Shown here: piece after piece, positions 37,260 through 45,968 of the stretch
Numbering within the stretch: the stretch's first letter is position 1
Layout of the letters: each line of letters opens with the position of its first letter
NCBI GenBank assembly: GCA_019751945.1
Contig: JAIEMT010000017.1
Span: forward strand, 119,982 to 183,981
Reading direction: 5' to 3'
Source of the DNA: a bacterium
Lineage (GTDB): Bacteria > Bdellovibrionota > UBA1018
Length of the DNA: 64,000 nt
Translations under genes and position numbers: made by a program
The notes under the pieces: model-generated
Databases searched by the model: none
What the model was told of the DNA's origin: nothing
The model's input: the letters and a program-made list of their open reading frames with translations, nothing else

Positions 37260-38610
37260 TGAGGGTTCCATCCTCAAGTCCCTCTCCGGGGCGCTCAAAG
37301 ATGAAGGCTATTCTGTCCTGACCGCTGAATCCGGATCTGCCGGATTGGTTGCACTCCAAGGCGCTAAGATCGATGCTGTTTTGCTCGATATTTGGATGCC
37401 CGAAATGGACGGCCTAGAAACCCTCCACCAGATTAAAAAAGAGCTCCCCGACCAAGTGGTCGTGATGATGTCTGGCCACGGGACGATTGAAACCGCAGTA
37501 AAAGCTACGAAGCTTGGCGCTTTTGACTTCATTGAAAAGCCGCTCTCCCTAGAAAAGGTGCTACTCACATTAAGAAACGCCATCAGCACGCAAGATTTGG
37601 TTCGCGAAAACAGCGCCCTCAGAACGCAGGTCGAAAAGCACAAGATGTTGGTCGGCGAAAGCGCGGGTATGAAGCAGATTCAGGAGCTCATCAAGCGCGT
37701 GGCTCCGACGACGGGATCCGTCCTCATTACTGGTGAAGCGGGAACCGGAAAAGAATTGGTGGCTCACAGTCTGCACGCTCTTTCTCCCCGGTTTAATAAA
37801 CCCTTTATTGAAGTGAACTGTGCAGCTATTCCTGAAGAACTGATTGAAAGTGAACTCTTCGGGCACGAAAAAGGCGCGTTTACGGGTGCTACAAAATTAC
37901 GTCGCGGTCGTTTCGACATGGCCCATGGTGGAACTCTTTTCTTAGATGAAATCGGCGACATGTCGATGAAAACTCAAGCCAAAATTCTGCGCATCTTACA
38001 GGAGCAGAAGTTTGAGCGGGTCGGCGGCAGCCAAACCATTTCTGTGGATGTCAGAGTGGTGGCGGCCACCAATAAAGATTTGAAAGCGGAAATTGCCTCA
38101 GGTCGTTTTCGCGGAGACTTGTTTTATCGCTTGAATGTGGTGCCTTTCCACATGCCTCCGCTTCGCGAACGTCGAAATGATATTCCGGTTTTGGCCCTTC
38201 ATTTTGCGAAAGAATTTTCTCAAACCCACTCTAAGCCGGGTTTGGAGTTCACCCCCGAGGCGATTGCAGTCTTGGTGAGTTATTCCTGGCCGGGAAACGT
38301 TCGAGAATTAAAAAACCTGGTCGAGCGGATGGTAATTCTGTCCTCCGGTAGTAAGGAAGATACGAAGATTACCGCGGCTGCCCTTCTCACCCATTTGGAA
38401 GAAGATGCGCTGGCTCCCAGAGCTGAAGTCGCGACAGTGGTCCAAGCCAAGAACCTGCGCGATGCCCGCCAAGAATTTGAACGAGACCTCATTTTAAAAA
38501 CTCTAAAAGAGCAGGATTGGAATGTGTCCAAGACCGCTTCGGTCTTGGGTATCGAAAGAAGTTACCTGCACCGTAAAATTAAGTCTTTCGGAATTGAAGC
38601 AGAAGCGTAG
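37231..38610 (+). CDS. NtrX/NtrC-family sigma54-dependent response regulator
   Basis: [43 protein letters not shown]-terminal Fis-type HTH. Confidence 0.94.
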   Translation: MARRVLIIDDEGSILKSLSGALKDEGYSVLTAESGSAGLVALQGAKIDAVLLDIWMPEMDGLETLHQIKKELPDQVVVMMSGHGTIETAVKATKLGAFDFIEKPLSLEKVLLTLRNAISTQDLVRENSALRTQVEKHKMLVGESAGMKQIQELIKRVAPTTGSVLITGEAGTGKELVAHSLHALSPRFNKPFIEVNCAAIPEELIESELFGHEKGAFTGATKLRRGRFDMAHGGTLFLDEIGDMSMKTQAKILRILQEQKFERVGGSQTISVDVRVVAATNKDLKAEIASGRFRGDLFYRLNVVPFHMPPLRERRNDIPVLALHFAKEFSQTHSKPGLEFTPEAIAVLVSYSWPGNVRELKNLVERMVILSSGSKEDTKITAAALLTHLEEDALAPRAEVATVVQAKNLRDARQEFERDLILKTLKEQDWNVSKTASVLGIERSYLHRKIKSFGIEAEA

Positions 38611-38621
38611 TAGAGAGAGCC

Positions 38622-40097
38622 ATGGCAGAAAAAATTACTCCCCGGTTGGAAGATTTCTCACAGTGGTACCAGGACGTAGTCGTTCAGGCGCGATTAGCTG
38701 ATTACAGTCCCGTCAAAGGGTGCATGGTCATTCGCCCTAACGGCTATTCGATTTGGGAACAGATTCAAAAAGACCTCGATGCTCGAATCAAGGCCACCGG
38801 AGCTCGGAATGCTTACTTCCCGATGTTCATTCCCGAGAGCTTTATTAAAAAGGAAGCGGAGCACGTCGAAGGGTTCGCTCCGCAGCTGGCAGTGGTGACT
38901 CATGCAGGGGGTAAGAAGCTCGAGGAAGCCCTTATTGTACGTCCGACTTCCGAGACCATCATCAATAGTATGTTTGCCAAGTGGGTGCAGTCGTATCGCG
39001 ACCTCCCCCTGCTGATTAATCAGTGGGCCAACGTGGTTCGTTGGGAAATGCGCACGCGCCTTTTTTTAAGAACGACCGAATTTCTTTGGCAAGAGGGGCA
39101 CACCTGCCACGCCACGCCGGAAGAAGCCGAAGAAGAAACTCAGCAGATGTTGAAAGTTTATACCGACTTCGCTGAAGAAACTTTGGCGATGCCGGTAATT
39201 CCGGGTCGCAAAAGCGAGAGCGAAAAATTCGCTGGCGCACTTCGCACTTATTCCATCGAAGCCATGATGCAGGATAAGAAAGCGCTTCAAGCCGGAACGT
39301 CGCATAACTTGGCCAGCAATTTCGCTAAGGCTTTCGACACCAAGTTCTTGGACAAAGACGGTAAGCAAAAACTCGTCCACCAAACCAGCTGGGGAGTTTC
39401 CACCCGCCTGGTGGGCGGCGTGATCATGACCCACTCGGATGACAAGGGTCTGGTCCTCCCCCCGAAGCTTGCCGGAACACATCTGGTGATTTTGCCAGTG
39501 CTTGGAAAAGCCGCAAATCCCGCTCAGATTTTAGAAAAATGCGACCAACTCGCCGCCGAGATTAAAGGTTCAAATGAAGCCCGCAAGCTCCCTTACTCCA
39601 TCAGCGTGTTGATCGACAAAGACGACACCAAGCAGATGGGCTGGAAGTTCCACGAGTACGAATTGCTAGGAATTCCGCTGAGAATGGAACTCGGCGCTCG
39701 CGATTTGGAAAAGGGCACTATTGTTCTCACTCGTCGCGATACGGGTGAAAAAATGTTCGTCCCCTTTGCGGAAGTCGCAACGAAGGTCGCCACTTTGCTG
39801 GCCGAGATTCAAAAAGGCCTCCTTGAAAAGGCCCGCGCTTACCGCGATCAAAATACGTTTAAAATCGACTCTTACGCGGACTTCAGCCAACGCATTGAGA
39901 AGGAGGGCGGGTTCTACGTCGCTCCTTGGTGCGAAAGTCGAGAGTGCGAAGAAAAAGTGAAACAAGAGACCAAAGCCACAATTCGCTGCCTCCCACTCCA
40001 ATCGAATTATCAGCCGTTCGAAGAAGGTGGCGCTTGCTTGGTTTGTCAGACGAAGTCGAAACCCCGCGTTCGAGCGATTTTTGCCCGAAGCTACTAA
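38622..40097 (+). CDS. proS: Prolyl-tRNA synthetase, archaeal/eukaryal type
   Basis: 491 aa [42 protein letters not shown]; no bacterial insertion domain. Confidence 0.95.
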   Translation: MAEKITPRLEDFSQWYQDVVVQARLADYSPVKGCMVIRPNGYSIWEQIQKDLDARIKATGARNAYFPMFIPESFIKKEAEHVEGFAPQLAVVTHAGGKKLEEALIVRPTSETIINSMFAKWVQSYRDLPLLINQWANVVRWEMRTRLFLRTTEFLWQEGHTCHATPEEAEEETQQMLKVYTDFAEETLAMPVIPGRKSESEKFAGALRTYSIEAMMQDKKALQAGTSHNLASNFAKAFDTKFLDKDGKQKLVHQTSWGVSTRLVGGVIMTHSDDKGLVLPPKLAGTHLVILPVLGKAANPAQILEKCDQLAAEIKGSNEARKLPYSISVLIDKDDTKQMGWKFHEYELLGIPLRMELGARDLEKGTIVLTRRDTGEKMFVPFAEVATKVATLLAEIQKGLLEKARAYRDQNTFKIDSYADFSQRIEKEGGFYVAPWCESRECEEKVKQETKATIRCLPLQSNYQPFEEGGACLVCQTKSKPRVRAIFARSY

Positions 40098-40111
40098 GAG
40101 CTGAGGATTTT

Positions 40112-40855
40112 ATGAAGAAACTGGACAAGCCCCATACCGAGCTGATCGTTGCACTGGATTTTCCAGACGTTACAACGGCTGGAAAGCTGGTTTCAGAGCT
40201 TCGCGGTTTGCCAGTGACCTACAAAGTCGGCTTCGAGCTCTTTGTGAGCAGCGGACCCGAATTTGTTCGGCGCTTAATCGGCGGTGGCTCCAAAGTTTTC
40301 CTAGATCTCAAATTTTACGACATTCCCAACACGGTCGCGAAAGCAGCGCAAGCCATTGCTCAACTGAACGTGGACATGTTTACCGTTCACCTCAGCGGTG
40401 GAAAAAAGATGATCGCAACGACGGCAGAAACTCTGGCGGTCGGAGCTGCTCAAAAGGGCACAAAACGTCCGAAGATTTTAGGTGTCAGTGTTCTCACTTC
40501 ATTTGATGATCCAGCTTGGGGAGAAGTCACCCACGCGCTCACGGGTACGGATGTCGCAGTCTCTTGGTCTGTTTCCGGTTTAGTTTCTGAAGCCACAGGC
40601 TGGGGAGTCGATGGAATTGTTTGCTCGGCTCAAGAGCTTTCCGTGGTGAAGCGAATTGCACCGAAGCTTTACACCGTCGTGCCAGGAATTCGTCCGAAGG
40701 GTTCTCCTGCGGGCGATCAGGCTCGTGTCATGACTCCCGAGGAAGCCCACGAAATCGGAGCCGATGCGGTGGTGATCGGACGTCCTATCACCGCTGCTTC
40801 CAATCCCAAGGAAGTGACGGAAGCGGTGTTAGAAAGCCTCGGGCACACGTCGTAA
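40112..40855 (+). CDS. pyrF: Orotidine 5'-phosphate decarboxylase
   Basis: ELIVALDFPD, FLDLKFYDIPNTV, VVPGIRP, DAVVIGRPIT. Confidence 0.95.
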   Translation: MKKLDKPHTELIVALDFPDVTTAGKLVSELRGLPVTYKVGFELFVSSGPEFVRRLIGGGSKVFLDLKFYDIPNTVAKAAQAIAQLNVDMFTVHLSGGKKMIATTAETLAVGAAQKGTKRPKILGVSVLTSFDDPAWGEVTHALTGTDVAVSWSVSGLVSEATGWGVDGIVCSAQELSVVKRIAPKLYTVVPGIRPKGSPAGDQARVMTPEEAHEIGADAVVIGRPITAASNPKEVTEAVLESLGHTS

Positions 40856-41587
40856 ATGCTCACGCTTAGAAATCCCCACAGTGTTTTAGCTGCCCTGCGA
40901 ACTCGTCCCAAGGACGTTCAGGAAGTGCGCGCCTTTTCGGATTCCAACACCGCTTGGGCGGATGTCGTGAAGCTTGCCAAAGAAAACAAAGTTCGCGTCA
41001 CTCAACCCACGCCTTCGAAAGGTCCCAAGGGCCAAGACGCGGGAAAAGATGGAAGAGTGGGCGGATCCGAAGCCCTAGTAAAAGAACGTACAGGTCTTTC
41101 TCTCGAAGAACTTTTTGCCAATGCCGAACGCAAGGCGGGAGGCAAGGGGCTTTGGCTTGCTCTCGATAGCCTACAAGATCCTCACAATGTGGGAGCAATC
41201 TTTCGAACGGCCGCTTTCTTTGGAGTGCAGGGAATTCTACTCACTCAAGAGCGATCGGCTCCTATCACGGGCACAACCTACGATGTTGCCTCAGGAGGAA
41301 TGGAGTACGTTCCTTTCGCCATGCAAATCAATCTCGTGCGTGGAATGGAGTCGGCCAAGCAAATGGGACTTTGGACTTTGGGGACTTCTGAACACGCCCC
41401 CGAATCGTTGGACACCGTAAAACGCGATCGCGCTTGGTTGCTCATCTTAGGAAATGAAGAGCAGGGAATTCGCCGTCTCACCGAAGAAAACTGCGACATG
41501 CTTTGCAAAATCCCTGCTCAAGGCGAAGTCGGCTCTCTCAACGTCTCGGTTGCAGCGGGGATTTTCATGTCCCACCTCAGCCGTTAA
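40856..41587 (+). CDS. TrmH/SpoU-family RNA methyltransferase
   Basis: LALDSLQDPHNVGAIFRTAAFFGV, LGNEEQGIR, GSLNVSVAAGI. Confidence 0.92.
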   Translation: MLTLRNPHSVLAALRTRPKDVQEVRAFSDSNTAWADVVKLAKENKVRVTQPTPSKGPKGQDAGKDGRVGGSEALVKERTGLSLEELFANAERKAGGKGLWLALDSLQDPHNVGAIFRTAAFFGVQGILLTQERSAPITGTTYDVASGGMEYVPFAMQINLVRGMESAKQMGLWTLGTSEHAPESLDTVKRDRAWLLILGNEEQGIRRLTEENCDMLCKIPAQGEVGSLNVSVAAGIFMSHLSR

Positions 41588-41621
41588 TTCTCTAGTTTTT
41601 GTTTATTATTGACTCGTTCTG

Positions 41622-41649
41622 ACCGGTGCGTTAATTACGCCCGGTTTTT
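41622..41649 (+). terminator. Intrinsic terminator after proS-pyrF-trmH
   Basis: ACCGGtGCGT-TAATT-ACGCCCGGT followed by TTTT. Confidence 0.85.
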
Positions 41650-41690
41650 CCATGGTTTGTACAAAGTTTTTTGGATGAAAGGTTTTAAAG

Positions 41691-42308
41691 ATGAATGGTT
41701 TCAAACGTAGTATCTCGGTGTTTCTAATTGCAGCTGTCTTGGGTACCTCGACCTTTGCTCCCCGCCGTGCGGACGCTGTGGCGATCGGAGCGAGCGGCGG
41801 CACAATTCCTTTAGCCGTTAAAGTCGTGGTGGGGGTGACAGCCGTGATGTTGGTGGTCGGGGGCACCATCGCTTGGGAGTCTCGTTGCGGTAAGGACACT
41901 TACGAAAAGTTTACTGGTGATGGAAACTGCGCCACCAATAAGTTTGCCAGAGCCGTGACCAACTTCATGGACAAATATTGGGAATACATCTTCTGGCCCT
42001 ACGTAGTCGGAGCCATCCTTCTCGATGGAGAGAGTGGCAGAGCCGTTCAATTTGGCGAGGTCACCGCTGAAGATGTGACCCAGAAACTAGGTTTGTCCAA
42101 TGGAGATATGGCTGTCACTTTCAACAGTGAATTGGAACAGGTGAATGCCATCCGTGAACTCGCCGAACGGGCTGCCTTGGAGCAAAAGACGCCTGAGAAT
42201 GCCATCAAAGCTGCCGGCGCAGTCTGGGAAAAGTATAAAAATACCGTGAGCCCCGACACCTTGGCGGTAGCCAATGCCATCGCTCAAAATCTCAACCAGC
42301 AGCTTTAA
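41691..42308 (+). CDS. Hypothetical membrane protein
   Basis: 205 aa, signal peptide and TM segment. Confidence 0.6.
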   Translation: MNGFKRSISVFLIAAVLGTSTFAPRRADAVAIGASGGTIPLAVKVVVGVTAVMLVVGGTIAWESRCGKDTYEKFTGDGNCATNKFARAVTNFMDKYWEYIFWPYVVGAILLDGESGRAVQFGEVTAEDVTQKLGLSNGDMAVTFNSELEQVNAIRELAERAALEQKTPENAIKAAGAVWEKYKNTVSPDTLAVANAIAQNLNQQL

Positions 42309-43287
42309 GATCAGAATCGCCCCCAGGGCCTTAGTCCTGGTGGCGCTCCTCTGTTCTTCTGTCGGCTTTGCTGAACAGGGGGGCGGTCTTCATCCGAAGA
42401 AAGTCGTTCTGCTCAGTTCTTTCGAGACCTCCGAAAGCAGGGCCTTTTGGCGCTGGAACTGGAATATCCAAGACGTTCTTCGCAAGAAGTTCCTAAAAAT
42501 CTTAGCTCCCTTAGAGAAAGATGGTGTTGAGCTTGAAGTTTTTCAGGACGCAGATCAGTACGTTCTTTGGAACACGTTGAACAGTGATCCCGATGTTGTG
42601 GGAGTGTTCTGGGTTTCCCATTCCGCAGGAGTTCAAGATTCTCGTGTTCAGGGTGTGGTCGGAAAAGGGGTGATCCTTGATCACAACCGAGACAACGTCG
42701 CACCCATTTTTCAGAAACTTCCGCGCCGTCTTCAGTGGCTGAGCGTAGTGGGATGCGAAGCTGAAGGGGTCCTCAGGAGTTTTCGAGCAATTTGGAATTC
42801 ATCCAACCCTTTTCTTCAAACAGATCTTCCGACGACCAAAGTGAATGCCCTCGAAACATTCGAAGCGTCTTTGAAGAAGGGGCTCGCAGTTCTAAAAATT
42901 GATTCGATGGAATTGCCAGAAACCTTTGTCCGCCCAATGACCTATCCACTTCAGATTCGCCGCTTTCTGAGTGGAGAGTTGAAGCCCGATGCTCCTGCTG
43001 TTCGAATTCGATTGGAAGATGAGATTATCGCGGTTTTCCCGCCTGGAAAGGGGGAAAGAGTCCAGTCTATTCTGGTCCATATTCCAGTTGAAAAGGTGAG
43101 GTCCGGAAAAAAATTAAAATTCGTGGCCGACTCCGGAGCTTCCACTTTTCGCTTACAAAAACCGGAGATCGGGGACTTTCGTTTCGACCTGGAAGGCGTG
43201 AACTCCACTTGGAGTCGTTACGAGTTGGATGGCCAACCCATTGGGTTTAGCTACCATCTCTACTTCGCTGAAATAATTATTCCTTGA
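42274..43287 (+). CDS. Hypothetical secreted protein, possible caspase-like fold
   Basis: Signal peptide ALVLVALLCSSVGFA; VFWVSHSAG and WLSVVGCEAEG; 35-nt overlap with upstream CDS. Confidence 0.6.
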   Translation: MPSLKISTSSFKIRIAPRALVLVALLCSSVGFAEQGGGLHPKKVVLLSSFETSESRAFWRWNWNIQDVLRKKFLKILAPLEKDGVELEVFQDADQYVLWNTLNSDPDVVGVFWVSHSAGVQDSRVQGVVGKGVILDHNRDNVAPIFQKLPRRLQWLSVVGCEAEGVLRSFRAIWNSSNPFLQTDLPTTKVNALETFEASLKKGLAVLKIDSMELPETFVRPMTYPLQIRRFLSGELKPDAPAVRIRLEDEIIAVFPPGKGERVQSILVHIPVEKVRSGKKLKFVADSGASTFRLQKPEIGDFRFDLEGVNSTWSRYELDGQPIGFSYHLYFAEIIIP

Positions 43288-43801
43288 TGTCAGATCCGTA
43301 GTAGCGGCCCTGTTTCACAAGCTCGGCCCAGTATTTATTGACCCAAGCTTGGCGAAGTTCCATCTGGTGATAGAAGTCCCCGCGAACGCGTTCGTCTTGG
43401 ATGGTGACGTTTTCTTCTTCCAGGATGGTGACTTTACCGGAGTACTTCTTTAGAAAGTCGCCACCGATCTTCATATAATTTTTTAGAGCAGCTTGGCGAT
43501 CTTCACTCTTTGCTTGCGAAGCGCGAACCGCGTTTGGCTCCCACATGTATTGCTCTTGCATGCTCGGGCCCTGAGGATTTTTTACCGGCTGAGTAATGCG
43601 AACAAAATGAAAGCCCACATCGCCGAGTTGAATATCGGCAGCCTGAAGGGCATCGACATCGGCTTGATAAACCGATGCGCTGAAAAGCTTCGGCCCTTCC
43701 ACTTCCACAGTTCTAACGTCGTCCTTACCGCCACCACAAGCGACGAAGCTCAGTGTTGCGAAACCCAAAATGCCCGCCATCATCCAGTTGCGTTTTTTCA
43801 T
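43277..43801 (-). CDS. Lipoprotein of unknown function
   Basis: MKKRNWMMAGILGFATLSFVACGGG lipobox. Confidence 0.75.
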   Translation of the reverse strand: MKKRNWMMAGILGFATLSFVACGGGKDDVRTVEVEGPKLFSASVYQADVDALQAADIQLGDVGFHFVRITQPVKNPQGPSMQEQYMWEPNAVRASQAKSEDRQAALKNYMKIGGDFLKKYSGKVTILEEENVTIQDERVRGDFYHQMELRQAWVNKYWAELVKQGRYYGSDIKE

Positions 43802-43820
43802 GCGGGTTTGTGTAACAACC

Positions 43821-44582
43821 TCACGACGCATTGTCAAAAAACTCGATGAACTTCGAGAGCAATCGTGCGTGCGTGGTCAACCCAACCTGCGTATTTTCGA
43901 GATGAGCGCGCCTTTCCTCGTCCGAGGTGGGGGCGAGAGAATCATCCGGCTGATTCAACCATTCTTCGATCAGGGCAGGGTCTGCTTCGGGATGAAACTG
44001 AACTCCGTAAGCGTGCATACCAATTCGAAACGCTTGTCGGGGACAGAGTGGTGAAGACGCTAGCAACGTCGCTCCCGGAGGTAGGAAAAACGTGTCCTGA
44101 TGCCATTGATAAACCTGGGTGGGACTTCCCTCGAGGTCTTTAAAGAGAGGATCTCGGCGACCTTCTTCGCTCAGGTTCAACGGGTGCCAACCTACCTCGG
44201 CCTGATCAGCACGCTCCACAGAAGAGCCCAATGCCTTCGCCATCATCTGCGCGCCCAAACAAATCCCAATGGTCGGGATTTTGGCTTCCACAGCCTGTTT
44301 TAGGAAGGAGAGCTCAGTGGGAATCCAGCTGTGTTCAGCTTCGTCGTTGGCACCCATCGGGCCACCCAACGAAAGCACTCCTGAAATTTCCGAAAGCGCC
44401 GGAAAGACATCGCCCCGATAAGGACGAATTTCCCAAAACGGCAGCCCGGATTTTTCCAAAACTGCGCGGAGGGCAGCAAGGTGTACGAACGATGCGTGTT
44501 CGATCACGAGAATGGGTTTTCTATCTCTCCGTTGTGACTGCATTCGTCGTTGACATTTATCTGAATCGATGGAAATTTGCAC
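43821..44582 (-). CDS. Class I glutamine amidotransferase-like protein
   Basis: IPTIGICLGAQMMAKALG nucleophile elbow; YGVQFHPEAD. Confidence 0.9.
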   Translation of the reverse strand: MQISIDSDKCQRRMQSQRRDRKPILVIEHASFVHLAALRAVLEKSGLPFWEIRPYRGDVFPALSEISGVLSLGGPMGANDEAEHSWIPTELSFLKQAVEAKIPTIGICLGAQMMAKALGSSVERADQAEVGWHPLNLSEEGRRDPLFKDLEGSPTQVYQWHQDTFFLPPGATLLASSPLCPRQAFRIGMHAYGVQFHPEADPALIEEWLNQPDDSLAPTSDEERRAHLENTQVGLTTHARLLSKFIEFFDNAS

Positions 44583-44631
44583 GGCTGCACACGACCAGGA
44601 GTTGCATTTTTACCCATGAGTTACGGGGCAC

Positions 44632-44707
44632 GCTGGAGTAGCTCAGTTGGTAGAGCAGCGGTTTTGTAAACCGCAGGTCGGGGGTTCGATTCCCTTCTCC
44701 AGCTCCA
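44632..44707 (+). tRNA. tRNA-Thr(TGT)
   Basis: GCTGGAG...GCGGT-TTTGTAA-ACCGC...CTCCAGCTCCA. Confidence 0.96.
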
Positions 44708-44736
44708 CTTTCCAAAGCGTGTGAGTTTTTTTATGT

Positions 44737-44822
44737 GGAGAGATACCCAAGCGGCCAAAGGGACCAGACTGTAAATCTGGCGGCGTATGCCTTCGAAGGT
44801 TCGATTCCTTCTCTCTCCACCA
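44737..44822 (+). tRNA. tRNA-Tyr(GTA)
   Basis: GGAGAGA...CCAGA-CTGTAAA-TCTGG, long variable arm, TCTCTCCACCA. Confidence 0.97.
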
Positions 44823-44957
44823 TTCTTCCCCTCTGAATTTTAGTTCTAAAAAAACGAGCCAAGCGAGCATCCCTGCTCCTAGGTCCTCCCATCCTGGTCG
44901 GCCCTTTTATGTCTCGTTTTTTTAGAACTAAAATTCAGAGGGGAAGAATGGTGGAGA
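44814..44957. repeat. Long inverted repeat: 45-bp perfect arms (44814-44858 / 44913-44957) around conserved core; left arm starts inside tRNA-Tyr
   Basis: TCTCCACCATTCTTCCCCTCTGAATTTTAGTTCTAAAAAAACGAG versus its exact reverse complement; core homologous to that at 12951-13010. Confidence 0.97.
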
Positions 44958-44967
44958 TAGCAGTGCG

Positions 44968-45104
44968 CGAACGCGGAGCGTTCGGTACCTTAGAGAAGGA
45001 ATCGAAAGGCGGAGCGAGCGGGGAGCCCGCTTGCGGGCCGCGAGTGAGCCCGGCCTGCAGGCGAGGCGCGAGTAGCGCCGAGACCGGAAGGCGATTCCTT
45101 CCGG
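44968..45104. repeat. Cluster of five short perfect hairpins
   Basis: CGAACGC/GCGTTCG 44968-44984; GCCCGC/GCGGGC 45025-45038; GCCTGCAGGC 45053-45062; GGCGC/GCGCC 45065-45079; CCGGAAGG/CCTTCCGG 45084-45104. Confidence 0.8.
44992..45006 (-). repeat. Inverted 15-nt fragment of tRNA-Tyr T-arm (exact match to 44800-44814)
   Basis: AGAGAAGGAATCGAA = reverse complement of TTCGATTCCTTCTCT. Confidence 0.85.
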
Positions 45105-45184
45105 AGGCATTATTCTCGATACATTGTTTATTTTTGTGGCGAAGATGTATTGAAGCATCGCGCATATCCCACTAAGATCCGCCT

Positions 45185-45514
45185 ATGAAAAATCCCCGCA
45201 TAGTCTTGGTGTCAGCAATCTTGTTCGGACTTTCGAACCATGCTCTGGCCTTGTCTCAGCCGAGCGATTTTGCAGGTTCGGACGATAGCTCTATCGGCTC
45301 TTGGACCTGGGACCCGACTCAGGAAGTTCAAGAACCCTCGGCTCTCCAAATCGCTGGCGATATTGATCGTTCTAATTCCAGTGGCAAGAACGCCTGTGCT
45401 GCCGAGTACCAACGGTACCTGGCCTGTTTGGATCGAATGAGATTCGATCGTGCCTTAAATTGCTTTTACACCTGCACCGTTACGCCCTCGGTCGAACCCT
45501 ACGGCCGGCAGTAA
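45185..45514 (+). CDS. Small secreted cysteine-containing protein
   Basis: 109 aa, signal peptide ending ALA; CAAEYQRYLACLDRMRFDRALNCFYTC. Confidence 0.65.
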   Translation: MKNPRIVLVSAILFGLSNHALALSQPSDFAGSDDSSIGSWTWDPTQEVQEPSALQIAGDIDRSNSSGKNACAAEYQRYLACLDRMRFDRALNCFYTCTVTPSVEPYGRQ

Positions 45515-45694
45515 AGTTTTCGAAGGGCTGGAGTTTTTCAGAAAATGATTCTATAACGCCCGTTCCACAAAATTCTTAGCTTTTTACGCAGGATTCATAT
45601 AGAAGGCGTATTGCTAAGCGGTCACTGATTTTGTTGGTGTTTTAGAGATCATATGAGAAAGAAGAGTTTCTCAAGTGATCTCGTGTGTTTGTAG

Positions 45695-45771
45695 GCGGGA
45701 GTAGCTCAGTTGGCTAGAGCATCAGCCTTCCAAGCTGAGGGCCGCGGGTTCGAGTCCCGTCTCCCGCTCCA
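45695..45771 (+). tRNA. tRNA-Gly(TCC)
   Basis: GCGGGAG...TCAGC-CTTCCAA-GCTGA...CTCCCGCTCCA. Confidence 0.97.
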
Positions 45772-45804
45772 AAAAATTCGCGTGACGCGAATTTTTACTG
45801 GAGC
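45766..45804 (+). terminator. Hairpin after tRNA-Gly whose 3' strand also contains an inverted copy of the tRNA 3' end
   Basis: GCTCCA-A-AAAAATTCGCG-TGA-CGCGAATTTTT-AC-TGGAGC. Confidence 0.7.
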
Positions 45805-45824
45805 AGGCAAGGTTCGGTAGTGAT

Positions 45825-45901
45825 GCTCTTGTAGCTCAGTTGGCCAGAGCACTCCCTTGGTAAGGGAGAGGTCATGGGTTCAAATCCCATCAAGAGCTCC
45901 A
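45825..45901 (+). tRNA. tRNA-Thr(GGT)
   Basis: GCTCTTG...CTCCC-TTGGTAA-GGGAG...CAAGAGCTCCA, directly upstream of tuf. Confidence 0.97.
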
Positions 45902-45968
45902 GATTTATTAACAACCGGTTGAAGGTTCCGGAAAAAAACCTCATCACAAGTGGAGGCCTAGATAGAGT

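Noticed and set aside
44643-44870. Minus-strand ORF MLAWLVFLELKFRGEEWWREKESNLRRHTPPDLQSG...
   Set aside because: Antisense to tRNA-Thr/tRNA-Tyr and the palindrome; a typical spurious ORF across tRNA genes.
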